Below, in pieces: positions 7,616-16,690 of a stretch of DNA of 64,000 nucleotides (position 1 is its first letter; every line of letters begins with the position of its first letter). The notes below the pieces were generated by a model. That model was given only the letters and a program-made list of their open reading frames with translations. It was not told the DNA's origin and searched no databases. Source of the stretch: Agathobacter sp. Lineage in GTDB: Bacteria > Bacillota > Clostridia > Lachnospirales > Lachnospiraceae. Position numbers and translations under genes: made by a program. Where the stretch lies: contig JALFLB010000005.1 in NCBI GenBank assembly GCA_022775045.1, positions 1 to 64,000 of the forward strand. Direction: 5' to 3'.

Positions 7616-8845
7616 ATGGAATTTGCATATATTGGAATTAACTATAAAGATGCCAATCAGGATATTCGCGACAGGGTGTCATTCACGGACAATCAGAAAA
7701 TCGATTTTATGAATGAGGCTGCAGAAAGGGGAATCGATCAGTGCATGGTTGTTTCGACCTGTAATCGCAGTGAAGTCTTTTTCCTTGTGCCGGATGGAAG
7801 TGAGAATGTCAGGGAAACCATGCACATTCTGTATGAGGAGACCTTTGCGGATGTAAATTTGTCTTCCTGTATCCGGGAAAAAGGAGGCAGGGAGGCACTT
7901 TCCTACCTGTTTAGGGTGACTGCGGGGCTGGAATCGATGGTACTCGGGGAGGATCAGATTCTCGGACAGGTACGGGATGCGTATGAATTATCAAGAACAA
8001 TCGGCTGTACCGGTAAGGAACTAAATAAGGTGGTGCGTGATGCCGTCACCTGCGCCAAGAAAATGAAGACGATGCTCCATATCAGTGAGACACCATTGTC
8101 TGTCAGTTATATTGGAATCCAACAGCTCCGGGAGCAGGTTGGAATCGAAGGCAGGAGGGTTCTTGTGGTTGGCAGTGGGAAGACGGCCGTGCTTGCGTTG
8201 CGTTATCTATATGAATATGGAGCGAAGCAGGTAACGGTCTGCAGCCGGACATTTGCCCATGCCAGAGAACTTCTTTCGGAATTTCCAAAGCTTTTGATTG
8301 TTCCATTCGAGAAACGGTATGATGCGATGCAGGATTGTGAGATTGTGGTGTCGGCAACGTCTTCTCCGCATCATGTAATCCGAAAAAAGCAGCTTCAGGG
8401 ACAGCTGCCACTGGCCTTTCTGGATCTGGCGTCTCCTCGTGATATCGAGACTGCAATTGGGGAGGATGCCTTGCTTTTCAACCTAGACAGTCTGGAAAAA
8501 ATCGTGGATGGAAATCGACAAAAGAGAGAAAAATTAGTGGGACAGGGACAGCTCATGATTGATGAGGCTCTGGAAGAAACCGAAGAGTGGCTTGGCAGTA
8601 TTCGTGTAGATGCTACAATTGAATCCCTGCAGCAACGCTGTGAGGAGATTGTCGGGGACAGTTATGAGTATCTGAACCGGAAGCTGGACTTAAGTCCGCG
8701 GGAACAGAAGATATTGAAAAAAATATTGAAGGCATCACTCCATCGGCTTTTGCGGGAGCCAATTCTGGAGTTGAAGCAGATACAGTCAAAGGAGCAGCAG
8801 GAGGAGTATGAGAGAGTCCTTCGGGAACTGTTTCAAATACAGTAA
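7616..8845 (+). CDS. hemA: Glutamyl-tRNA reductase
   Basis: NADPH-dependent reduction of glutamyl-tRNA(Glu) to glutamate-1-semialdehyde, first step of the C5 tetrapyrrole pathway. A 409-residue protein. The catalytic cysteine is C49 in VVSTCNRSE. The substrate motif GLESMVLGEDQILGQV follows, then the NADPH domain (RVLVVGSGKTAVLAL) and a helical dimerisation tail. There is essentially no gap to hemL, so expression should be coupled. Proteins of the family are often heme-feedback regulated, but nothing in this sequence shows that. Confidence 0.97.
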   Translation: MEFAYIGINYKDANQDIRDRVSFTDNQKIDFMNEAAERGIDQCMVVSTCNRSEVFFLVPDGSENVRETMHILYEETFADVNLSSCIREKGGREALSYLFRVTAGLESMVLGEDQILGQVRDAYELSRTIGCTGKELNKVVRDAVTCAKKMKTMLHISETPLSVSYIGIQQLREQVGIEGRRVLVVGSGKTAVLALRYLYEYGAKQVTVCSRTFAHARELLSEFPKLLIVPFEKRYDAMQDCEIVVSATSSPHHVIRKKQLQGQLPLAFLDLASPRDIETAIGEDALLFNLDSLEKIVDGNRQKREKLVGQGQLMIDEALEETEEWLGSIRVDATIESLQQRCEEIVGDSYEYLNRKLDLSPREQKILKKILKASLHRLLREPILELKQIQSKEQQEEYERVLRELFQIQ

Positions 8846-8857
8846 TGGAGAGGTTTT

Positions 8858-9769
8858 ATGCAGGTTGTAATCGGAACGAGAGGTTCAAAGCTGGCAATGG
8901 TACAGGCGGAGTATGTCAGAGACCGTCTGCAGGAGAAATATCCGGAGGATGTATTTCTCCTTAAGACAATTAAGACGAAGGGGGATCGGGTACAGGATCG
9001 TTCACTCAGTCAGATTGGAGGCAAGGGGGTTTTTGTCCGGGAAATTGAAAAGCAGCTTCTGGAGGGAGAGATCCAGCTTGCCGTACATAGTATGAAGGAT
9101 ATGCCGGCAGAGATGCCTGAGGGATTGTGTTTTGCAAAATCATGGTCCCGTGAGGATGCGAGAGATGTTCTGGTGCTGAGAGAGGCGGCAAGTCTGGAAG
9201 ATTTGCCGCACAATGCCGTGATCGGGACCGGCAGCAAACGAAGAGCATTGCAGCTGTTGCAGTTGCGGGAGGATTTGCGGATTGTGGATATCCGCGGAAA
9301 TGTGGATACACGTCTTGCGCGGATGGAGCGCGAAAAGCTGGATGGAATTGTTCTTGCGGCAGCAGGATTGAACCGGCTTGGCAGAGCCGAAGTAATCACT
9401 CAGTATCTCGAACCGGAGCAGATGATTCCGGCACCGGCACAGGGCGTGCTGGCAATACAGCTGTGTGCCGGAAGGAAGGATTTGCTGGAGAAAGTGAATG
9501 CTTTTGCAGATGAGGAGGCAGACCGGATTACCCGGGCGGAGAGGACATTTGTGCAGGAGATGGGAGGAGACTGTACGTTGCCGGTGGGGGCCTATGCAAG
9601 TGTGCTTATGGATGGAAGCGTGCAGCTTCTGGCAGCTTTTGGCAGTGAAGACGGCTCAAAACTAGTGCGTGTCAGGTCGGTTGGAAAGACGGCCAGTGAA
9701 GCAGCAAAGACAGCGGCTTCAGGGATTCGGGAAGCACTTGTTGCAAGTACTGTAGGCACGGTGGTATAA
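8858..9769 (+). CDS. hemC: Hydroxymethylbilane synthase (porphobilinogen deaminase)
   Basis: Polymerises four porphobilinogens into hydroxymethylbilane. A 303-residue protein. C239 (GGDCTLPVGAY) carries the dipyrromethane cofactor, D81 (HSMKDMPAEMP) is the catalytic aspartate, and the arginines of GTGSKRRALQ and DIRGNVDTRL bind substrate. It sits 12 bp after hemA. The next gene in the pathway, cobA-hemD, is separated from it by an EAL-domain gene. Confidence 0.97.
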   Translation: MQVVIGTRGSKLAMVQAEYVRDRLQEKYPEDVFLLKTIKTKGDRVQDRSLSQIGGKGVFVREIEKQLLEGEIQLAVHSMKDMPAEMPEGLCFAKSWSREDARDVLVLREAASLEDLPHNAVIGTGSKRRALQLLQLREDLRIVDIRGNVDTRLARMEREKLDGIVLAAAGLNRLGRAEVITQYLEPEQMIPAPAQGVLAIQLCAGRKDLLEKVNAFADEEADRITRAERTFVQEMGGDCTLPVGAYASVLMDGSVQLLAAFGSEDGSKLVRVRSVGKTASEAAKTAASGIREALVASTVGTVV

Positions 9770-9825
9770 TTGGGATATAGTTTGGAAATTTGTTACAAAA
9801 GACATGTCACGCAGGAGGAAACTGT

Positions 9826-11724
9826 ATGAATATTCAAATGCAGGTTTGTGGGTTACTCATTATGCTGTTGCTGTTGTATTTTTGCATCAGGCAGAAATCT
9901 CTTTGGATGACAACTGAGCGGATGTTTCTGCGGACTCTCATTATTTCCATGATCTGCGTCAGCTTCGATATCCTCTCCATTGCAGCGATTGTCAACCGGG
10001 AGCATATCTCTGCTTTTGTACTTGCGTTTATATGTAAGAGTTACCTGGTATCTCTGGTTGCGGTAGGGTATTCCGGTCTTGTTTATACAAATATGGATCT
10101 TAGCAATGGGAAAATGGCACATACGCTAATGCTGGTGAGCCGTGTGGTTGGAATTGGAGCTGTTGCTTTGATCTATATTCTGCCAATTGATTACTATAAT
10201 GAGGGCAGAAGAGTTTATACACTTGGTGCCAGTGTGCAGGCAACCTATGTGTTTGCCCTGATATGTGTTCTTGCAACGATGTACCGGGTTCTGCGCTACG
10301 GAAACAGGATGAACCCGAAGCGTGCACATGCCATTCGGTCGTGGATGTGTCTGTGGATCCTTGCAACCGTGATTCAGGCGTGTAACAATTCAGTTCTGCT
10401 GGTTGGTTTTGCAACCTCTTTGGGAATGGTCATTTTGTTTTTTGAACTGGAAAATCCGGAAGCAAATATGGACAGGGAAACCGGAGCATTTAATTCTCAT
10501 GCCCTGAGGGAATTTATGAAGCAAAAATACCAGAATGGGGAACCATTTTCTTTGCTGTTAATCTCTTTGGAAAAATATCAGAGTGATGAGTTTGAAATGC
10601 GCAGAATTGAGGGCATTTTTCCAGATATAATCAGATATTTTGAGACGGTTCCGGATGCAAAGCTGTTTAAGAGAGTGGAACATGAACTGGTTCTGATGTT
10701 TCGGACACCGTATCAGCTGCAGAAGGTCTTTGCTCAGATTCAGGAACGTTTCAGGGAAAAGTGGGAGGAAAAGGAAAGGGGTTATTCTCTTGTAATCGAT
10801 CCTGTTTATGTGATTCTGCAGGACAGTTCTCTGGTGAACAGTGCGGAGGAGATATTCCGGATACTTGGAGCAGGCAAAGAAGAGAGAGAAGACGATTCGG
10901 TTATCTATATCGATAAGGAATTGTTGGTGCGAATGAAAGAAAAGGAGAATATTGCCAGAACAATCCGCAATGCGATCAGAGATGATCGTGTGGAAGTGTT
11001 TTACCAGCCGATTTACTCGGTGGCTAAAAAACAGTTTGTCTCAGCGGAGGCATTGGTGCGGATTCGAAATCAGGATGGAAGTATTTTACCGCCGGGAGTG
11101 TTTATTCCGGTTGCGGAGGAGAATGGAAGCATTCTTCGTCTGGGAGAGATCGTGTTTGAGAAAACCTGTGAGTTTATCAAAAAGAATGATATTCGAAAGC
11201 TTGGAATAGAGTATATCGAGGTGAATCTCTCTGTGGAGCAATGTGAGAATGAGAACCTTGCGGACAGTTATATCCGGGTTATGGAAAAATACCAGGTGGA
11301 TCCATCCCTGATCAATCTGGAGATTACGGAGACCGGATCAATTAAGGCGAGAAAGATTCTGTTGCGCAATATGGAAAAACTGATCGCGGTCGGTGTTAAG
11401 TTTTCGTTGGATGATTTTGGAAATGGCGAGAGTAATCTGAATTATATTGTGGATATGCCGGTTCAAATCGTCAAGTTTGACCGGGATATGACACAGGCAT
11501 ATTTTGCAAAAGAGAAGGCAAAATTTGTCATGCATGCAGCGAAAAATATGATTCAGGAGATGGGACTTGAGATTGTGGCGGAGGGAGTAGAAACCGAAGC
11601 ACAGCTTCAGTCTCTGGCAGAAATCAGCATTGATTTTATTCAGGGTTTCTATTTTTCAAAGCCGCTGCCTCAGGAGGAGTTTTTGAGATTTATTGAAGAG
11701 AGAAGGCAAAGCAAAACCTATTGA
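9826..11724 (+). CDS. Membrane sensor with degenerate GGDEF and intact EAL domain (c-di-GMP phosphodiesterase)
   Basis: A 632-residue protein from ATG 9826, which follows AGGAGG; an in-frame ATG at 9790 lacks a ribosome site. The first about 210 residues hold roughly seven hydrophobic segments. A GGDEF-like domain (about 220-350, starting DRETGAFNSHALREF) lacks the GGDEF signature and is probably inactive. The EAL domain (about 380-620) keeps the catalytic set: E408 in AEALVR, VNLS, EITETGS, DDFGNG, the following KFD lysine, AEGVE and QGFYFSKP. It should hydrolyse c-di-GMP. It lies inside the tetrapyrrole operon, 56 bp after hemC, an odd place for a signalling enzyme. Confidence 0.9.
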   Translation: MNIQMQVCGLLIMLLLLYFCIRQKSLWMTTERMFLRTLIISMICVSFDILSIAAIVNREHISAFVLAFICKSYLVSLVAVGYSGLVYTNMDLSNGKMAHTLMLVSRVVGIGAVALIYILPIDYYNEGRRVYTLGASVQATYVFALICVLATMYRVLRYGNRMNPKRAHAIRSWMCLWILATVIQACNNSVLLVGFATSLGMVILFFELENPEANMDRETGAFNSHALREFMKQKYQNGEPFSLLLISLEKYQSDEFEMRRIEGIFPDIIRYFETVPDAKLFKRVEHELVLMFRTPYQLQKVFAQIQERFREKWEEKERGYSLVIDPVYVILQDSSLVNSAEEIFRILGAGKEEREDDSVIYIDKELLVRMKEKENIARTIRNAIRDDRVEVFYQPIYSVAKKQFVSAEALVRIRNQDGSILPPGVFIPVAEENGSILRLGEIVFEKTCEFIKKNDIRKLGIEYIEVNLSVEQCENENLADSYIRVMEKYQVDPSLINLEITETGSIKARKILLRNMEKLIAVGVKFSLDDFGNGESNLNYIVDMPVQIVKFDRDMTQAYFAKEKAKFVMHAAKNMIQEMGLEIVAEGVETEAQLQSLAEISIDFIQGFYFSKPLPQEEFLRFIEERRQSKTY

Positions 11725-11752
11725 TGAAAGATGGTTGAAGAAAGGAAACAAA

Positions 11753-13270
11753 ATGTCCGGTATGGTATATTTAGTAGGAGCAGGACCCGGGGATCCTGGA
11801 CTTGTGACCGCAAGAGGTTTGGAACTGATTAAAAAGGCAGACTGCATCATATACGACCGGCTTAGTGCGCCGGAACTTTTAGATTATGCACGTGCAGACT
11901 GCGAGCAAATCTATGTCGGAAAAGCAGATCAGCATCACACACTGCCTCAGGAAGAAATCAATGCGCTTCTGGTGGAGAAGGCAAGGTTACTTTCCAATGT
12001 GGTGAGACTGAAGGGTGGGGATGTTTATGTGTTCGGAAGAGGTGGAGAGGAAGGAATCTATCTTGCAGAACATGGAATTGCATTTACGGTTGTTCCGGGA
12101 GTAAGCTCTGCCATCGCTGGAGCAGCTTATGCGGGAATTCCGGTTACTCATCGTGGCATAGCGACAGCATTTCGCGTCATTACCGCGCACAATCGCAAGG
12201 ATCAGACAACAGAGATGGATTTTGCATCCATGAGGGATGATCAGGAAACACTGATTTTTCTCATGGGACTTAGCAAAGTGGGAGAAATTGCAGACGGACT
12301 GATGGAAGCAGGCCGTACCGGAAATACTCCGGTGGCGGTAATTTCACATGCGACGACACCGGCGCAGAAAGTCTGTGTGGGGTCACTTGATACCATTGCG
12401 CAAAAGGTAAGCGTACAGCAGCTGACATCACCGGCAATGATCGTAGTTGGGGAAGTTGTCCGGCTACGGGAGACACTGAATGTTTTTGAAAAAATGCCGC
12501 TTTTTGGAAAAAAATATCTGGTGCCGAAGATCGGAAGCGAGCCATCCCGTCTTGCGGAGCGCCTTCGTGCAAAGGGGGCAGCAGTGACAGAATGTATGGT
12601 GGGAGAAATTGTGGGTATTCCGGCAAGATATACCCGTCAGGAATTGTCACAGGTGGATATTCTTTTGTTTACCAGTCAGAACGGAGTCGAATACTTTATG
12701 AGAAATCTGTTTGCTTCCGGGCTGGATGTGCGCATATTGAGCCATGCGCGGCTTGTGGTAATCGGACAGAAGACAGCGCAGAAATTGCGTGAGTATGGAC
12801 TGTGTGCTGATTTCATTCCGGAGAAGTTTGACAGTGATGCGCTTCTGTCAGAACTGAAGCAGTACATGAAGCAGCTTCATGCGGACGATCCATTTCGCAG
12901 ACTGGTCACATGGTATCCGACGGCGAAGAATGCAAAGGATGAACTGGTGGATGGACTGCTGGAGGTGTGTGACTGTGGCCGGCTGAATGTGTATGACAAT
13001 GTGGTGTGTGAACCAAAGATCAATGGGACTCCTGCTTCAATTAACGATGAAGAACTTATTTCCTATGATGGAATTTTCTTTACCTGCGCATCTTCTGCGG
13101 AGCGTCTGCTGGGCGGAAAGAATCTGGAATTTCTGCAGCAGCTTGGGGTACACACCTCAATTTATTCAATCGGACCGAAGTGCAGCCGTGCGTTAGGCAG
13201 TCTGGGAATCACCCCGGTTATCGAGGCCGGGGTCCATACCTACGAGGGCCTTCTGCGCCTCATTCTTTAA
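11753..13270 (+). CDS. cobA-hemD: Fused uroporphyrinogen-III C-methyltransferase / uroporphyrinogen-III synthase
   Basis: A 505-residue two-domain enzyme. Residues 1-245 are a SAM-dependent uroporphyrinogen-III methyltransferase (VYLVGAGPGDPGLVT, LKGGDVYVFGRGGEE, GIPVTHRG) that makes precorrin-2. Residues about 250-505 are HemD, which cyclises hydroxymethylbilane (GKKYLVPKIGS, FTSQNGVEYF, FFTCASSAERLL). The fusion is common in Clostridia and commits flux to siroheme/cobalamin. ATG 11753 is used since MSGMVYLVGAGPG matches the family start. Foldback copy A begins 3 bp after the stop. Confidence 0.96.
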   Translation: MSGMVYLVGAGPGDPGLVTARGLELIKKADCIIYDRLSAPELLDYARADCEQIYVGKADQHHTLPQEEINALLVEKARLLSNVVRLKGGDVYVFGRGGEEGIYLAEHGIAFTVVPGVSSAIAGAAYAGIPVTHRGIATAFRVITAHNRKDQTTEMDFASMRDDQETLIFLMGLSKVGEIADGLMEAGRTGNTPVAVISHATTPAQKVCVGSLDTIAQKVSVQQLTSPAMIVVGEVVRLRETLNVFEKMPLFGKKYLVPKIGSEPSRLAERLRAKGAAVTECMVGEIVGIPARYTRQELSQVDILLFTSQNGVEYFMRNLFASGLDVRILSHARLVVIGQKTAQKLREYGLCADFIPEKFDSDALLSELKQYMKQLHADDPFRRLVTWYPTAKNAKDELVDGLLEVCDCGRLNVYDNVVCEPKINGTPASINDEELISYDGIFFTCASSAERLLGGKNLEFLQQLGVHTSIYSIGPKCSRALGSLGITPVIEAGVHTYEGLLRLIL

Positions 13271-13272
13271 AA

Positions 13273-13925
13273 CAGGCATTGGCCATTGCAAAATGATTAT
13301 GCACTTTGAATTGTTCACCTGCAGCAGAAGATGATTCTATGCGAGTCATATCAAGTGACTTTCCCGTGTATTTCTCTATACGATTCATGCCACAACTCGC
13401 ATTCCAGGCTACCAATTGCACCCAACGGAATTTTTATCCTTATGGATGTTTCTTTGTTTGCATTTTTCCGCGCCGATATTTCTAGCGCCCTTCGGATATC
13501 TGCACCGCCGTTGGTGCGCCTTTTAGTAAATCGTGCAGATGTTAGGCATCCGGGCAATAAATGAACGGCGGGGAAGCGCACACGATGTGCGCTTAGGCAT
13601 GCCAAAGCCATGGATGGCGGTTCATGCCGTCCCCGCCGTGAAACCTCGAAGAGTGCCCGGATGCTTACAACTGCTAGATTTACGGTTTGCGCGCACCAAC
13701 GGCGGTGCAGATAACGAAGAGGCGAGAAATATCGCACTCACCAAATGCAAAGACGAAACATCTTTGATAAAAATTCCTACCTTGGGGCAATTTGTGCATG
13801 GATGCGAATGATTGTGTCATAAATGGTATAGAAATATGCACGGGGATAAGCCACCAGAAATCATTCGCATAGAATCGTATTCTGGAGCAGGCAGACAACA
13901 AAAAATAGAATTTTGCAATTGCCTG
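13273..13925. repeat. Foldback element copy A (about 650-bp imperfect palindrome)
   Basis: The whole interval reads as one long imperfect inverted repeat. The outer arms are CAGGCATTGGCCATTGC (13273 on) and, reverse complemented from 13925, CAGGCAATTGC. Inner arms GATTCTATGCGA (13333-13344) and TCGCATAGAATC (near 13865-13876) match exactly. They continue inward as GTAAATC/GATTTAC, GCATCCGGGCA/TGCCCGGATGC and CGGCGGGGA (13566-13574)/TCCCCGCCG (13630-13638). Small hairpins stand in the arms (GCACC-6-GGTGC at 13502-13517) and at the tip (GCGCACA-3-TGTGCGC). No transposase or clear target duplication is seen. Open frames across it are by-products of the palindrome. An inverted relative lies at 62285-62933. 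Confidence 0.9.
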
Positions 13926-13955
13926 TAGGAAATGTAGAATGGAGGAGGTGAGTGT

Positions 13956-16187
13956 GTGACTTATGCAAATGTGATAGTGGATATTTCGGTAGAAAAGCTG
14001 GATAAATCCTTTCAGTATCGGATTCCAGAAGAACTGAAGGAGAACATAGAGGTCGGAGTTCAGGTGGATATACCCTTTGGGAGTCGCACACTGACCGGAT
14101 ATGTGATAGAATTGACCGATGAGGCAGAGTTTGATGTTGAAAAGATTCGGCCTTTGATTGGAATTCATAAAGGCAGTGTTCCGATGGAATCCCAATTGAT
14201 TGCATTGGCGGGCTGGATGCGAAAACATTATGGATCAACCATGAATCAGGCGTTGAAGGCAGTGCTTCCTATCCGGAGACAGACAAAGCATGTTGAGCAT
14301 CGAAAAATCTGCCTGTTGCTTTCTGTGGAGGAGGCAAGGCAGAAGCTGGCTCTTTTTGAGGCGAAGCATTACACGGCGAAGGCACGGCTTCTTCGGGAAT
14401 TGATCGCACAGCCGGAACTGGACTATACACTGGTAACGAATAAATTAAATATTTCAGTGGCAACAATCCGGGGGATGCAGCAACAGGAAATCCTTTCGGT
14501 GGAAACCATCCGCCAGTACCGCAATCCGGTTGCACACCTGAATCAGCAAGGGTATCATCTGATGCTGAATGAGGATCAACAGAGAGTCGCGGATATGGTG
14601 ATCGCGGATATGGATGCCGGACGGATGGAAACATATCTGCTCAAAGGCGTGACAGGAAGCGGTAAGACGGAAGTATATATGGAACTGATTGCCCATGTAC
14701 TGGAGAAAGGGAGACAGGCAATCATGCTGATTCCGGAGATTGCGCTGACTTATCAGACTGTCATGCGGTTTTATAACCGGTTTGGAGACCGGGTGTCCAT
14801 TATGAATTCCAGGCTTTCCATGGGGGAACGTTATGATCAGTTTGAGCGCGCAAAGGCGGGGGATATCGATATTATGATCGGACCTCGTTCGGCACTTTTT
14901 GCCCCGTTTCCGAATCTTGGACTGATTATTATAGACGAGGAACATGAGACATCCTACAAAAGTGAGACAGCGCCGCGTTATCATGCCAGAGAGGTGGCAA
15001 TCGAGCGGGCGCGGATGAGTCATGCCAGTGTCGTGCTGGGTTCAGCAACTCCGTCTATTGACAGCTATTATCAGGCGAAGCTGGGAAATTACCGTTTGCT
15101 GGAATTGAACCAGCGGGTGAAGGAACAGGCGCTTCCTTCCTGCGAGATTGTGGATATGAGAAAGGAATTACGTGAGGGAAACCGTTCCATTTTGAGTGAA
15201 CGGCTGCAGGAACTGATGGAGGAGCGACTGGAAAAACAGGAGCAGATCATGCTTTTTCTCAATCGGAGAGGGGTATCGGGATTTATTTCATGCAGAGCGT
15301 GCGGATATGTGTTAAAATGTCCTCATTGCGATGTATCCTTAAGTCAGCATGCTGGTGGCAGAATGATTTGTCATTACTGTGGTTATGAGGAACCTGTGCC
15401 GGAGGTATGTCCTTCCTGCGGCAGCAAATATCTGGGAGGATTTAAGGCTGGAACCCAGAAGATTGAGATGCTGGTACAGAAGAGGTTTCCGAAGGCGAAG
15501 GTACTGCGGATGGATTTTGATACAACGAGGACAAAGGATTCCTATGAGAAAATTTTGCAGACTTTTGCCAATCATGAGGCAGATATCCTGATTGGAACCC
15601 AGATGATTGTCAAAGGGCACGACTTCGCAAATGTGACGCTGGTGGGGGTGCTCGCGGCAGATATGTCTTTACATGTACCGGATTTTCATGCCTCAGAGCG
15701 CACGTTCCAGCTTTTGACACAGGCTGTGGGACGTGCCGGAAGGGGAGAAAAGGCCGGGCAGGCGATTATTCAGACTTACGATCCCGATCATTTTGCGATT
15801 CAGACTGCACAGGAACAAAATTATGAATCATTTTATGCACAGGAGATTGCCTATCGCAACATGCTACTGTATCCGCCGGTCTGGAATCTTCTGGTGGTAC
15901 ACTGTGCAGGAGAAGATTATGAGATTGTTGCGGAAGCATCGGAGAAACTTGCACTGCGGCTACAGCAGGAAATTGCCACGCAGGGCGGTCGTACGTTGCT
16001 TGTGGGACCGGCAGATGCAGCAATTTCCAGAATCAATGATGTATTTCGTAAGGTCATTTATATGAAAAGCGCCGGGTATGAGATGCTGGTCGGCCTGAAG
16101 GATGACCTTGAGCTGTATCTCAAGGAGGAGAGCATATTTGACAAAGTGACAGTTCAATTTGATTTTAACCCGACAAGTGGTTTTTAG
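13956..16187 (+). CDS. priA: Primosomal replication restart helicase PriA
   Basis: Superfamily-2 helicase that reloads the replisome at stalled forks. A 743-residue protein. The N-terminal DNA-binding domain starts TYANVIVDISVEKLD. Walker A GVTGSGKTE is near 231, Walker B DEEH near 327, and there are paired cysteines binding zinc at about 447-490 (CRACGY, CPHC, CHYCGY, CPSCG). GTG 13956 is chosen because GGAGGAGG lies 7 bp upstream. It opens the long translation/cell-wall signalling operon; the only upstream non-coding DNA is foldback copy A, so its promoter must lie in or before that element. Confidence 0.97.
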   Translation: MTYANVIVDISVEKLDKSFQYRIPEELKENIEVGVQVDIPFGSRTLTGYVIELTDEAEFDVEKIRPLIGIHKGSVPMESQLIALAGWMRKHYGSTMNQALKAVLPIRRQTKHVEHRKICLLLSVEEARQKLALFEAKHYTAKARLLRELIAQPELDYTLVTNKLNISVATIRGMQQQEILSVETIRQYRNPVAHLNQQGYHLMLNEDQQRVADMVIADMDAGRMETYLLKGVTGSGKTEVYMELIAHVLEKGRQAIMLIPEIALTYQTVMRFYNRFGDRVSIMNSRLSMGERYDQFERAKAGDIDIMIGPRSALFAPFPNLGLIIIDEEHETSYKSETAPRYHAREVAIERARMSHASVVLGSATPSIDSYYQAKLGNYRLLELNQRVKEQALPSCEIVDMRKELREGNRSILSERLQELMEERLEKQEQIMLFLNRRGVSGFISCRACGYVLKCPHCDVSLSQHAGGRMICHYCGYEEPVPEVCPSCGSKYLGGFKAGTQKIEMLVQKRFPKAKVLRMDFDTTRTKDSYEKILQTFANHEADILIGTQMIVKGHDFANVTLVGVLAADMSLHVPDFHASERTFQLLTQAVGRAGRGEKAGQAIIQTYDPDHFAIQTAQEQNYESFYAQEIAYRNMLLYPPVWNLLVVHCAGEDYEIVAEASEKLALRLQQEIATQGGRTLLVGPADAAISRINDVFRKVIYMKSAGYEMLVGLKDDLELYLKEESIFDKVTVQFDFNPTSGF

Positions 16188-16200
16188 GAGGTAAAAGATT

Positions 16201-16689
16201 ATGGCACTTAGAACAATTCGTATACAGGGAGATCCTGTATTGAACAAAGAATGCAGACCGATTGCGGAGGTGACACCGAGAATCCGCACATTGGCCGAGG
16301 ATATGGTTGAGACAATGTACGAGGCAAATGGAGTAGGGCTTGCAGCCCCACAGGTGGGAATTTTAAAACGGCTGGTTGTGATTGATGTAGGGGATGGTCA
16401 GGGACCATTTATCATGATCAATCCACAGATTGTGGAATCTTCCGGTGAACAGACGGGTGATGAGGGATGCCTGAGTGTCCCGGGAAAGGCGGGCTGTGTG
16501 ACCCGACCGAATCATGTCAGGGCAAAATATTTTGATCTGGATATGAAGGAATGTGAGATTGTAGGCGATGAACTTCTGGCGCGTGCCATTTGTCATGAAC
16601 TGGATCACCTTGATGGGCATCTGTATGTGGAAAAAGTGACAGGTGGACTCCATGATGTAACGTATGACAAAGAGGATGAAGAGGAATAA
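16201..16689 (+). CDS. def: Peptide deformylase
   Basis: Removes the N-formyl group from new proteins. A 162-residue metalloenzyme with the three signatures GVGLAAPQVG (44-53), EGCLSVPG (C90) and HELDHLDG (H132, H136, with E133 catalytic). AGGAGG precedes the ATG, and fmt follows at once: one enzyme adds the formyl group, the other removes it. Confidence 0.98.
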   Translation: MALRTIRIQGDPVLNKECRPIAEVTPRIRTLAEDMVETMYEANGVGLAAPQVGILKRLVVIDVGDGQGPFIMINPQIVESSGEQTGDEGCLSVPGKAGCVTRPNHVRAKYFDLDMKECEIVGDELLARAICHELDHLDGHLYVEKVTGGLHDVTYDKEDEEE

Positions 16690-16690
16690 T

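Noticed and set aside
13351-13811. Open frames of 77-128 codons on both strands across foldback copy A, repeated in copy B, with similar peptide endings (RTNGGAD and IKIP-LG)
   Set aside because: They read outward from the palindrome centre on both strands, lack ribosome sites, and their similarity follows directly from the arms being complementary. DNA-level symmetry explains them better than coding.
13273-13925. Foldback element as an insertion sequence with a degraded transposase
   Set aside because: No DDE, HUH or serine recombinase motif is visible in any frame, and the two arms are complementary over their whole length, leaving no room for a gene remnant.
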